From a virus: a stretch of 54,561 nt of DNA. Positions 15,867-23,785 of the stretch are shown here, piece by piece. A program made the position numbers and the translations under genes. Positions within the stretch are counted from its first letter, which is position 1, and every line of letters begins with the position of its first letter. Under the pieces are notes generated by a model. That model was not told the origin of the DNA. It saw only the letters and a list, made by a program, of their open reading frames with translations, and did no database searches. The stretch lies in IMG/VR virus record IMGVR_UViG_3300009103_000042, positions 1 through 54,561 of that record, one strand, 5' to 3'.

Positions 15867-16242
15867 ATCAATATTTATACCTGGAAATGTACCATCTTCT
15901 AAAAATAGTAAGCAGATGGTTATAAATAATGGAAGGACCTTTTTTGTATGGTCTAAAACAGCTCAAAAATATGTGAAAAATACTAAGAAAGATTTTGTGG
16001 ACAATGCTCCTGTGTTTAAAAGCTATGTTAAGGGACTTAAAAAACCTTATAAAATATCATTTAAATTCATAAGAGGGTCCAAACATAAATTTGATTATCC
16101 TAATCCATTACAGACAATATTAGACCTTATGGTTAAATATGAATGGATAGAAGATGACAATGCAGATGAAGTTATTCCTGTATTTGAGCCCTATAATTAT
16201 TCTAAGGAAAAACCTGGAGTAATAGTAGGAATTTTAGATTAA
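15859..16242 (+). CDS. RusA-like Holliday junction resolvase
   Basis: This 127-aa protein has the size and order of RusA: N-terminal IPGNVPSSKNSKQ, then an acidic cluster FDYPNPLQTILDLM (D79, D89) and EWIEDDNADEV (D99/D100). These fit the family's metal-binding aspartates, although the usual D-x-D-N appears as D-Y-P-N. It would cut four-way junctions formed during replication and recombination. It is coupled by overlap to the primase gene. Confidence 0.8.
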   Translation: MTKSIFIPGNVPSSKNSKQMVINNGRTFFVWSKTAQKYVKNTKKDFVDNAPVFKSYVKGLKKPYKISFKFIRGSKHKFDYPNPLQTILDLMVKYEWIEDDNADEVIPVFEPYNYSKEKPGVIVGILD

Positions 16243-16269
16243 AATTTGTAACTTATAATCTGAAAAAAC

Positions 16270-16542
16270 ATGGAATATGATCAAAAATTAGTAGAACTTT
16301 TAACTGAAATGTCTATATCTCCTTTACTTATTGGAGATCCTAATAGTCTTAGGATTTTATTAGAGGACAAATTAGATGAAGCAAAATATAATACCTTAGA
16401 TATACAAGTAGTAGGTTTATCTGAAGATATAATGATAACCAGAGGAGAGCTGGGATATCTTCAAAAAGTAAGAGATGCTTATAATCTATTTATGGAGTTA
16501 TATCAAGATTACTTAGATAATCAATTAATTATTAATAAATAA
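16270..16542 (+). CDS. 90-aa hypothetical helical protein
   Basis: This acidic, Leu-rich and mostly helical product was not recognised. It is directly upstream (11 nt) of the Ubl gene and could be part of that cassette or the last gene of the replication run. Confidence 0.55.
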   Translation: MEYDQKLVELLTEMSISPLLIGDPNSLRILLEDKLDEAKYNTLDIQVVGLSEDIMITRGELGYLQKVRDAYNLFMELYQDYLDNQLIINK

Positions 16543-16553
16543 AAATTAAAAAA

Positions 16554-17081
16554 ATGAGTGTAAAAACAGAAAAAGAGACTACAACATCAACCAATCAAGA
16601 AGTAGAAACTCGTAGTGTAACTATATATTCTACTCAATCAAAAAGTAGTCAAACTATTGAAACCAGTGCTTCTACATGGGGAGAGTTAAGATCCGAATTA
16701 TCTGGTACAAAAAATGTAAGGGCAGTAGTTAGAGAAACTAGAAATTCTCTAGAAGGAGCTTCTTCTAAGCTACCTAATAATGATTTTACTTTATTTCTTT
16801 ATCCTGAAAGAGTAAAATCTGGAAATGAAGAATTACTTCAAAAAAAAAGTAAAAGAATTTCTAAGATTCCTAAAATTGCATCAACTGCTTTAGAAGCGTC
16901 AGAATGGGAGAATTTGAAACTACAAGAAGCTATAGCAGATACTTTATCAGAACTTAAAGTAGAATATAATAGCGCACTTGATGAGTTAAAGTTAAAAGAT
17001 GTAGATCTTTCTTCTATATCTAAAGAAGATCAAGAAATGGCAAAGGAAGCAGCTGCTATCGCAGCAGAATTGAGAATGTAA
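16554..17081 (+). CDS. Prokaryotic ubiquitin-like protein (PRTRC C / Prok_Ub type) with C-terminal extension
   Basis: Residues 20-90 look like a beta-grasp Ubl: two N-terminal strands (RSVTIYSTQ, QTIETSAS), a helix (TWGELRSEL), strand VRAVVRETRN, then LPNNDFTLFLYPERVKSG. The last segment matches the DFTLFLxPxxVKSG end of PRTRC protein C-like ubiquitins. Unlike those (about 70-90 aa), this protein continues for 85 residues as a charged helix ending AAELRM, with no terminal Gly-Gly. Processing after Ser-Gly (89-90) by the JAB protease nearby is conceivable (inference). A strong terminator follows, and the E2-like gene comes next. Confidence 0.7.
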   Translation: MSVKTEKETTTSTNQEVETRSVTIYSTQSKSSQTIETSASTWGELRSELSGTKNVRAVVRETRNSLEGASSKLPNNDFTLFLYPERVKSGNEELLQKKSKRISKIPKIASTALEASEWENLKLQEAIADTLSELKVEYNSALDELKLKDVDLSSISKEDQEMAKEAAAIAAELRM

Positions 17082-17105
17082 TACCATTATTAATCTAAAT
17101 ATAAG

Positions 17106-17148
17106 CTTTTAGAGAAGAGTAACTCTCTTCTCTAAAGGTTTTATATTT
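17106..17148 (+). terminator. Strong rho-independent terminator between Ubl and E2-like genes
   Basis: CTTTTAGAGAAGAG (17106-17119) pairs with CTCTTCTCTAAAGG (17125-17138) around a TAACT loop, with one G-T pair, followed by TTTTATATTT. It would make the Ubl more abundant than the enzymes downstream, as expected for a modifier. Confidence 0.85.
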
Positions 17149-17162
17149 AAAATTTTATACAT

Positions 17163-18434
17163 ATGGGAGTATCAAATAAACATGGACACATGATAGAATG
17201 TGAAGAGGGGGACTTCTTTAAAGTAAAGTTGGAACCTACAGAAAATGGACTGGTTGATACTGTATTTAGAGCAGACCGTCCTTGGAAATATAATCCTGAT
17301 TCTAAGTATAATGGATTAGCTGGAACTAATATTTATAGTAATAAGTCTGAGGTTATAATAGTAGAAAGAAATTATTGTATTTTATTATCTAAAGAAGAAC
17401 AAGAATTACTAGAAAAGAAAATGGAAGAGTCTTCTCAAGAAATTATTAGACAAGATGAAAAGATTATACAACAAGTAGTTGAATCTTTAGAATGTATTTA
17501 TAAAGATAATTGGGACTTACAGGTTAATCCTAATAATCCTCTTAGTCTTTATACTGTGATTATAAAATTCCCTTCTTTTTATATAGTAAATGGAAGAAAT
17601 GAAAGGCATGAGATTAAAGATTTATATGTAAGATTTAAATTTAAAAAGGGATTTGTTTTATCCTGTCCTATTGAAGGAACAAGAGGAACTCTTAGCTTTG
17701 TTGAATATGAGTCTAGATATTTACATTCTCATTTACCCAGACTAAATATAAGATCAAAAGAAGATCTGAAAGATACTATTGTACAGGCAACTTCCTTTAA
17801 TACTTTTTGTTTAGGTGTTGGAGATTTTGCTGATATAAATTCAGAATGGAAATGCGAAGATAAAGTATTTAACCAAGAAGAGTTTGAGTTATTATTATAT
17901 CAATTACAGGCTTACGTACAATGGGAATCTCTTGGAGGAGGTCCTTACATAAGTATAAGAGATATCTCTGTAAGAGATTGTAATTGGAGAGGGCATATAC
18001 ATGGATCAGGGAGGAAAGAAGCTTTTGAATCAATAATAGCTAATATTAAGAATTTTCCATTAAAATTTAATCACTTGAGAAGTAAGTTTGAAATAGATTT
18101 TTCAGAGTTAGAATCTTTTATATCTCCTTTAGAAAGCCCACATCTACCAAAGATAAAAAAGACAAGTGAAGGAGAATATATTTATGGACAATTAACTCCT
18201 TTAACTATCAATAGAAGAGTAGATGATGCTAACGAAATCTACAAGAGTGTTTCTCTTTTTAAATTTCAAGGAGAAGATATTTCATTAAAGATTACAGGAA
18301 TAAATACTGAAGATGAAGATGATCATTTAGAAGAAGTAATACATCCTGATATAACAAGACATATAGCAACTGAATTAGAAAAAAAAGTAAATAATAATGT
18401 CATTAAAAAACAACTAAGAAATGAATTACAATAA
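17163..18434 (+). CDS. E2-like conjugating protein (PRTRC B / Prok-E2_D type)
   Basis: The middle of this 423-aa protein follows an E2/RWD order: strands TVIIKFPSFYIVNG and LYVRFKFKKG (about 131-163), LSFVEYESRYLHSHLP (177-192), then a helix and FCLGVGD with Cys216. Prokaryotic E2-like proteins carry a His motif followed by a Cys in V/F-C-L-G, so H188/H190 and C216 are candidate active-site residues. About 130 N-terminal residues and 150 C-terminal residues are extra. The 14-nt overlap with the JAB gene supports joint function. Family assignment is by motif and neighbours. Confidence 0.65.
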   Translation: MGVSNKHGHMIECEEGDFFKVKLEPTENGLVDTVFRADRPWKYNPDSKYNGLAGTNIYSNKSEVIIVERNYCILLSKEEQELLEKKMEESSQEIIRQDEKIIQQVVESLECIYKDNWDLQVNPNNPLSLYTVIIKFPSFYIVNGRNERHEIKDLYVRFKFKKGFVLSCPIEGTRGTLSFVEYESRYLHSHLPRLNIRSKEDLKDTIVQATSFNTFCLGVGDFADINSEWKCEDKVFNQEEFELLLYQLQAYVQWESLGGGPYISIRDISVRDCNWRGHIHGSGRKEAFESIIANIKNFPLKFNHLRSKFEIDFSELESFISPLESPHLPKIKKTSEGEYIYGQLTPLTINRRVDDANEIYKSVSLFKFQGEDISLKITGINTEDEDDHLEEVIHPDITRHIATELEKKVNNNVIKKQLRNELQ

Positions 18435-19578
18435 ATTTAATAATATAACTGTACAAAAAACTAAAAAACCTGAGATAAATTATCCCATAGTAACTTCTGA
18501 AAAAAAGGGGAAATTAATTATATCTTCAGAATTAAAAAGCCAAATAGATTTATTTCATCTTATAGCTGGAAGTACAGAATGGTCCGGTATTCTTCTATAT
18601 AACGTAACAAAGGGAGATATTGAAAATCCAAAAGATCTGTTAATAGAAACTAAAGCGATGTTTCCTATGGATATAGGAACTCCAGGATATACAGAATATG
18701 ACTATGATGAGAGAGTATTAGATATGTATGATTTATATCCTAATGCTTTAACAGAAGAATGGAGATTAGGACATATTCATACTCATCACAACATGGGTGC
18801 CTATTTTTCAGGGACTGATCTTCAAGAATTAAAAGATAACATAGATAACCATGCGTACTATTTGTCATTGATAGTCAATTTTGAGGGAAAATATTGTGCT
18901 AAATTGTGTGTCAAAGCCGAAAGGAATATGACTCAGAAAAGTACTTTAAAATACTCAGGGCTATTTTCAGATAAAGAGAATGATTTAACTTTAAATTCTG
19001 AGAAGAAAGAATCTATAGTCTATAGTGTGGATCTTGATATTGAATTACCTCAAGAAGAAGAAAATTCTATTTCTTTTATAGGAGAAATTATAAAACTAAA
19101 GAATACTTCTAAAAAAGGTAATTATAGTTGGGGGAATTCTAGTAGTGATTATAGAAGAAATTCTACTATTAATCTAGATACAGGAAAACAAGTAAGTCTA
19201 TGGGATGATGTAATGACGGATGGTGAAGCATATGTTAATGAAGTTGATACTATTACTTCATTTCTATGTAAAGTAATAACCGTAGATCCTGAATCTAAAC
19301 TAGACAAAGGAGAGACTTTTAAAGAATTCCTATCTAAATATAATAAGAAGTACCTTAATATGACTTCTGGTGATAAAGTTTCTTATCATAGTTATATGAA
19401 TGATAATATATGGAATATAGCTCAAAATACCGCAAGAGATGAAAGTTATTATGCTGAAGAAAATCTTCTAGAAGATTCTATTAAGTATCTAAAAATCTTT
19501 AAAGGAGTTTCAGTTTTGGCAAGTACTTTAGACGAGGTAATAAAAGACTGTTTAAATGAATTTGGTTCAACCTTTTAA
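18421..19578 (+). CDS. JAB/JAMM metalloprotease (deubiquitinase-like)
   Basis: This 385-aa protein has a complete JAMM zinc site: E53 (TEWSGILLY), H120 and H122 (GHIHTHHN), S130 and D133 (FSGTD), with the spacing HxHx7SxxD. The JAB domain fills about residues 35-165. The C-terminal 200 residues are an acidic, helical unknown. Prok-JAB proteins of PRTRC and similar cassettes process the Ubl or remove it from targets. It sits between the E2-like and E1 genes with tight spacing, in the order of known Ub-like operons. Confidence 0.88.
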   Translation: MNYNKFNNITVQKTKKPEINYPIVTSEKKGKLIISSELKSQIDLFHLIAGSTEWSGILLYNVTKGDIENPKDLLIETKAMFPMDIGTPGYTEYDYDERVLDMYDLYPNALTEEWRLGHIHTHHNMGAYFSGTDLQELKDNIDNHAYYLSLIVNFEGKYCAKLCVKAERNMTQKSTLKYSGLFSDKENDLTLNSEKKESIVYSVDLDIELPQEEENSISFIGEIIKLKNTSKKGNYSWGNSSSDYRRNSTINLDTGKQVSLWDDVMTDGEAYVNEVDTITSFLCKVITVDPESKLDKGETFKEFLSKYNKKYLNMTSGDKVSYHSYMNDNIWNIAQNTARDESYYAEENLLEDSIKYLKIFKGVSVLASTLDEVIKDCLNEFGSTF

Positions 19579-19588
19579 ATAAATAAAA

Positions 19589-20266
19589 ATGACAGAAAGG
19601 ACTATAAATCCAAGGAGTGTTAGATTTTCTGATGCTCCTTGGTATCGTCCTGATATAGATGTAATAATAGGAGGAGCTGGGGGAATTGGTTCCTGGCTTT
19701 CCCTATTCTTGGGGAGACAAGAATGTAATATTTATCTATATGATGACGATGTAATAGACGAAACTAATCTAGGAGGTCAATTATATTCTACTAATATGAT
19801 TGGTAAGACTAAAGCAGATGCTACTGCAGATCTTGTAAGTCAATTTGCAAGCAATTCAATAGAGAAAATGGGAAAATACACTAATACGTCAATGACATGT
19901 CCTGCAGTATTTGCTTGTTTTGATAATATGGAAGCTAGAAAAATTATGTTTAATAATTGGGCTAGTTCTCCTAAAAAGCAAATTTTTATAGATGGCAGAA
20001 TGTTAGCTGAAAATTTTCAAATTATTGCAGTCACCTCTAAAGATATAGATAGATACCAAAAAGAAGAACTTTTTGATGATGCTGAGGTAGAGGAAGAAAG
20101 ATGTTCTATGAAAGCTACTTCTCACTGCGGAGCTTTAGTAGCAGGGTATATGGTATCTGTATTTAATAATTATGTATCAAATTACTTAGAAAAAGGAAAT
20201 TTTAGAGAGATTCCTTTTAAAATGTATTATGATCTTCCAACATTAACTAATACTATTAAGATATGA
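19589..20266 (+). CDS. ThiF/E1-like adenylyltransferase
   Basis: This 225-aa protein has the ThiF Rossmann core: VIIGGAGGIGSWLS (residues 25-38), then LYDDDVIDETNLGGQ (50-64), matching the E1 DxDxVxxxNLxRQ segment. It also has K73, FACFDNMEAR (108-117) and FIDGRM (133-138). C172 and C180 (ERCSMKATSHCG) lie in the crossover-loop region and are candidate thioester cysteines. It would adenylate the Ubl C-terminus. It overlaps the next gene by 4 nt. The size is that of single-domain ThiF members in PRTRC cassettes. Confidence 0.88.
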   Translation: MTERTINPRSVRFSDAPWYRPDIDVIIGGAGGIGSWLSLFLGRQECNIYLYDDDVIDETNLGGQLYSTNMIGKTKADATADLVSQFASNSIEKMGKYTNTSMTCPAVFACFDNMEARKIMFNNWASSPKKQIFIDGRMLAENFQIIAVTSKDIDRYQKEELFDDAEVEEERCSMKATSHCGALVAGYMVSVFNNYVSNYLEKGNFREIPFKMYYDLPTLTNTIKI

Positions 20267-21330
20267 ATACAGTTGCTAGAAAGAAATTAGATTTAGAAAG
20301 AGTAGACTTAGGTGTAGGTACTCCTTGGAATTTAGAGGGAAGTAATAGACACACAAGGAGTATTAATATCCAGGAGAGCAGTATGATGGGGAATAAACAA
20401 AATAATATAGTTCCTTTTTTCATATTAGAGAGACCGATATACCGTAATACTTTTGCAAGTCGCAATATAGTAGATTACAATGGCTATTATTCTAGTGGTG
20501 GGTATACCTGTACACTTTCTGAAATAGTATCTACAGAGAAATTATCTAAATACCCTATTTTAGAAGATAAATATCATGATATTTTGGTACAAAATATTAG
20601 ACTTATGATTCGAGAAAATGGTGGTAGTGAAGATATAAAATCAATTGAAAATATTTTAGATCTAAAAACTGAGATAATTGATATAATAGAAGACCTTAAA
20701 ACAGTTTTTAAGTTATCTAGTATAAATAAAGAATCTTTAGTAAAATCTTTTGATTATTATGCTGTGCCTGAGGATACTACTTTATCAGCAGTATATAGGT
20801 ATAGGACGTATAAAGATGGTCTCCTTCATTTTCTACAAAGTAATGGATGGTATAGTTTAACAACAAAAACAGTAATAGATGGAAATCTTTTACGATACCT
20901 AATAGGTCCTTATTTTCTAGGAGATGTTACTAGAAAAGGAATTGATCCCTTAGTTGTTTTAGTTACTAGGCCAGAATATCTTAGTTATATAGATTATTCC
21001 CTTAGTCTCTCTAAAGAGATAGATCCTAGAATTTTTCAAATATGGGTTAATCCTAAATTTGATGTTCCTAGAAGTAAATGGAAAGGAATTAGACCTTTAA
21101 TTAGAAAAGAATTCTTAATTCCATTTCACAAGGCAGGAGTTCCCATAATTGAAAAAGAAGACTTTAGTGAATTATTTTCTAAAATAGAAGTTCCTGTAAT
21201 GGAAAATATAGGGGATTATAAAAAATGGATAAAAAATTGTTCAAAAGATACTATGTCTTTATTGAGAGAAGACAACTGTATTATTCCTGCTAATGAAGTG
21301 GTAGGAGGAGGCCAAATGTTAGAAATATAA
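20263..21330 (+). CDS. Unknown 355-aa protein coupled to the E1 gene
   Basis: Not recognised. The start overlaps the ThiF stop by 4 nt, so it is almost certainly part of the Ub-like cassette. Visible features are NIVPFFILERPIYRNTF (about 46-62), a Gly/Tyr-rich YNGYYSSGGYT, a helical middle, and a strand-rich second half (PLVVLVTRPEYLSYI, FQIWVNPKFDV). It ends VVGGGQMLEI. PRTRC cassettes carry additional partners (proteins E and F) and this could be a divergent one or a substrate or adaptor. No active-site motif was found. Confidence 0.6.
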   Translation: MNTVARKKLDLERVDLGVGTPWNLEGSNRHTRSINIQESSMMGNKQNNIVPFFILERPIYRNTFASRNIVDYNGYYSSGGYTCTLSEIVSTEKLSKYPILEDKYHDILVQNIRLMIRENGGSEDIKSIENILDLKTEIIDIIEDLKTVFKLSSINKESLVKSFDYYAVPEDTTLSAVYRYRTYKDGLLHFLQSNGWYSLTTKTVIDGNLLRYLIGPYFLGDVTRKGIDPLVVLVTRPEYLSYIDYSLSLSKEIDPRIFQIWVNPKFDVPRSKWKGIRPLIRKEFLIPFHKAGVPIIEKEDFSELFSKIEVPVMENIGDYKKWIKNCSKDTMSLLREDNCIIPANEVVGGGQMLEI

Positions 21331-21364
21331 ATAAATTAAAAATTAATCAATTATTATTTTAAAA

Positions 21365-21778
21365 ATGAGTAAAACAATTGAAATTAAGCTTTCTGGAGTC
21401 CTTCAGGATTTAAAAGATGGCTACACTAGACTTAAAACAGATAAAAACTATGACCCTAAAATAGGGAGTATTCAAGAAAAATATGGACTTAATGGAATCC
21501 AGGTGTTTGAGTTATTTAAGCATGAAAAATTAAAAGGTAAAAAGACCATAATAAAGAAAGAACCTGCATTTCTATTAATAGATGATATAGACTCTCCAGT
21601 AGAGGAAGTATCAGTAGAAGTTGTAGAGGAAGTAGAAGAAACGACATCTCAGGAAAATAATGATATTAACGAGGTATCCACTCCTGATACACAGACATCA
21701 ACAGACATAGATGATGCAGCTGAAGAAGCGGAAGCAGAACCAGTTGAGACTATTAACGAAGAGGATTCTTGGTTATAG
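21365..21778 (+). CDS. 137-aa protein with long acidic tail and SSB-like tip
   Basis: The first 70 residues form a small basic domain (KLSGVLQDLKDGYTRLKTD, EKYGLNGIQVFELFKH). The remaining 65 are a Glu/Val/Asp/Thr-rich disordered tail ending NEEDSWL. The tip resembles the acidic-aromatic tip of the SSB-like protein at 14202 (DDDPWV), so both may bind the same partner. TAG stop, then a strong terminator. The function was not recognised. Confidence 0.6.
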   Translation: MSKTIEIKLSGVLQDLKDGYTRLKTDKNYDPKIGSIQEKYGLNGIQVFELFKHEKLKGKKTIIKKEPAFLLIDDIDSPVEEVSVEVVEEVEETTSQENNDINEVSTPDTQTSTDIDDAAEEAEAEPVETINEEDSWL

Positions 21779-21788
21779 GTCAGGAGAT

Positions 21789-21824
21789 GAGGGGAGAGGC
21801 AATTTCGTTCCTCCCCTCTTTTTT
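21789..21824 (+). terminator. Rho-independent terminator
   Basis: GAGGGGAG (21789-21796) pairs perfectly with CTCCCCTC (21811-21818), followed by a run of T. It ends the Ub-like cassette transcript. Confidence 0.85.
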
Positions 21825-21849
21825 ATTAATGTTTAAATTTAAAATTAAA

Positions 21850-22836
21850 ATGGATATAGAAAGTAAAAGTATAAATATAGTTAAAGAATATAGAGCAACA
21901 GATGCTATTAATTATTCATCACTATCAGCATTAGCTACAAGTCCTCAAGCATATCAGACAAAAGATCAAATTGAAGGAATTCCAGCATTTAGAAAAGGAT
22001 CTGCAGTAGATTGTTTATTAACTACTCCAGATGATTTTCATTCGGAGTTTTATGTTATGAATAAAAATAAAATGCCTTCAGATGCAATGGTAAGATATAT
22101 TGATGAGTATTTTAAAACAAATGACCATAATAAAGCCTATATAGAATCTGGATATAAAACAAAAGCAGAGTCTATCAAAGAGAGGTTTGAGACAGAAGGA
22201 ATGGAATATTATAATGCTCTGAAAGATTCTAGAGGGAAAACATTACTGTCATTTGATGAATATGAACAAGTACAAAGAGCTGTAAATCAAATACTAAATG
22301 GAGAATTTACTAAAAAATATTTTTCTAAGCAGAGAGAAGGTGTAGAAATATTTTATCAGTATCCTATTTATTGGGAAATAATGGGACAAAAATGTAAGTC
22401 TCTTTTGGATATCTTAGTAGTAGATCATAATAGAAAAGAAATTTCTCCAATAGATTTGAAAACGACAGGAAAAAGTGCTTATTATTTCAGAGGAGCTTTT
22501 ATAAAATGGAAATATTATTTACAGGCTGCTTTTTATACAGAAGCAGTTAATTGTTGGAAAAATAAGAATCCCAAATTAGAAAATTATAAAATTAATAATT
22601 TTAAATTTTTAGTAGTAGAAACTTCTGGGTTTAATCCTCCTATGATATATCAAGCCAATACTAATGATCTAGATATAGGGACAAATGGAGGATTTGATAA
22701 ACAAGGATATAGAGTTAAGGGATTTGTACAATTAATAGATGATCTTTGTTACCATGAAGAGACTGGAAATTGGGATTTTCCTAGAGAAATGTATGAAAAT
22801 AACGGAGTAGCAATTTTAGATACTATGGAAAGATGA
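21850..22836 (+). CDS. RecE/PD-(D/E)XK-type exonuclease
   Basis: The start was put at ATG 21850, after the terminator; the longer frame from 21769 would run through the hairpin. The 328-aa product begins with a small helical part (NYSSLSALATSPQAY), typical of phage exonuclease VIII-like proteins. It then has the nuclease core: GSAVDCLLT, CKSLLDILVVD, ISPIDLKTT (D and K of the PD-(D/E)XK site), and a helix with YYLQAAFYTEA. It would resect DNA ends for recombination with the Sak4-like ATPase and SSB. It overlaps the next gene by 4 nt. Confidence 0.8.
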   Translation: MDIESKSINIVKEYRATDAINYSSLSALATSPQAYQTKDQIEGIPAFRKGSAVDCLLTTPDDFHSEFYVMNKNKMPSDAMVRYIDEYFKTNDHNKAYIESGYKTKAESIKERFETEGMEYYNALKDSRGKTLLSFDEYEQVQRAVNQILNGEFTKKYFSKQREGVEIFYQYPIYWEIMGQKCKSLLDILVVDHNRKEISPIDLKTTGKSAYYFRGAFIKWKYYLQAAFYTEAVNCWKNKNPKLENYKINNFKFLVVETSGFNPPMIYQANTNDLDIGTNGGFDKQGYRVKGFVQLIDDLCYHEETGNWDFPREMYENNGVAILDTMER

Positions 22837-23390
22837 AAATAAAAAAGACAAAAAGTTATTCGTATATATTACCCATGCTTATGCATGAAATACCTGGTAT
22901 TAAAAGTAGTTTATCCCAGTTAAAAAATGTATTTATTGCAGACGAGAATTATCCTTTCTTAGATAAACATATATTTCTTCTTTATGAATTTACAGGAGAA
23001 ACATGGTTTTTAGAATATGAAGAAATGGCTAAAAATTCTTCAATACATGAATTAACAGAGGATAAAGATAAATTCCATGTTATGATGGTATTTGAAGTCC
23101 CTGAAGAATATTTAAATGATTATAAATTATTTAAGGCTTCTAAGTACTCAAAAATGAAAGATGAGTATAAAGAGATTATAAAGAAATTTCATAATCTTCA
23201 CTCAGATCATCCTATATTGGATGTTTTATATAAAAGAGAAAGAGCATATTCTTCCCTAGAAGAAAAATTAAATGTAAAAATTCCTAGGGATCAAGAGGCT
23301 TCATCTGTCTTAAATATAAAGAATGAAACTTATTTTAATACTATGAAAAAAGAAGATCCTATGAAAACTGCATGGGAACTTAAGGTTTAA
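22833..23390 (+). CDS. 185-aa hypothetical protein
   Basis: The ATGA overlap with the exonuclease gene indicates coupled translation. The product is charged with alternating short strands and helices (KNVFIADENYPFLDKHIFLL, FHVMMVFEVPEEYL). No motif was recognised. A recombination-accessory role is suggested only by position. Confidence 0.55.
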   Translation: MKIKKTKSYSYILPMLMHEIPGIKSSLSQLKNVFIADENYPFLDKHIFLLYEFTGETWFLEYEEMAKNSSIHELTEDKDKFHVMMVFEVPEEYLNDYKLFKASKYSKMKDEYKEIIKKFHNLHSDHPILDVLYKRERAYSSLEEKLNVKIPRDQEASSVLNIKNETYFNTMKKEDPMKTAWELKV

Positions 23391-23475
23391 TATATCTGCT
23401 GAAGACAAACAGACGCTCTAATTAGGCTTAGCCATAGAGGAGTAAGTTAATCATGCCAAGATGATGTTGTTTGTT

Positions 23476-23611
23476 GTAAGATAGCTAAATAGTATCCATT
23501 ATCGGAACTAACTATTTCACTTGGAAATGGACAGATATATTATATAACAAGAGGAGGAGAAAGCTGCTATGGACCCATAGCTTATCTTACGAGGATCAGG
23601 TTAGTATCCTC
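23476..23611 (+). ncRNA. Multi-branched structured RNA with 3' hairpin
   Basis: The 248 nt at 23391-23638 hold no gene. GTAAGATA (23476-23483) pairs perfectly with TATCTTAC (23583-23590). This encloses hairpin AAATAGT/ACTATTT (23487-23493 with 23511-23517) and hairpin GCTATG/CATAGC (23566-23571 with 23576-23581). A terminator-like stem GAGGAT/ATCCTC (23591-23611), with a T-rich tail, abuts the outer stem. The layout is that of a junction plus terminator, as in riboswitches or small regulatory RNAs. No known family was recognised. Confidence 0.5.
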
Positions 23612-23638
23612 CTTATTGTTTAATTTAAATTTGAAATT

Positions 23639-23785
23639 ATGATAAATGAAATCTTACAGTGGGTAGTATTACTATATTTAGTATATATTGCAGTTAAATT
23701 AAGTGGTAATATGGTTAATGTTAGAAGATCTTTTAAGATGGTTTATCATATGCTACGAGATGAAAATAAATCTAAAAAAAAATGA
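23639..23785 (+). CDS. 48-aa single-pass membrane protein
   Basis: The ATG at 23639 follows the structured RNA; the frame ends in TGA at 23783-23785, overlapping the next ATG. A hydrophobic segment (residues 6-22, LQWVVLLYLVYIAV) is followed by a basic tail ending KSKKK. The function is unknown. Coupling to the two downstream genes, the last of which is Ung, argues that it is real. Confidence 0.5.
   Translation: MINEILQWVVLLYLVYIAVKLSGNMVNVRRSFKMVYHMLRDENKSKKK

Noticed and set aside
21769-21849. Longer start for the exonuclease gene
   Set aside because: The extra 27 codons run through a strong terminator hairpin and overlap the upstream stop; ATG 21850 has the A-rich context seen elsewhere.
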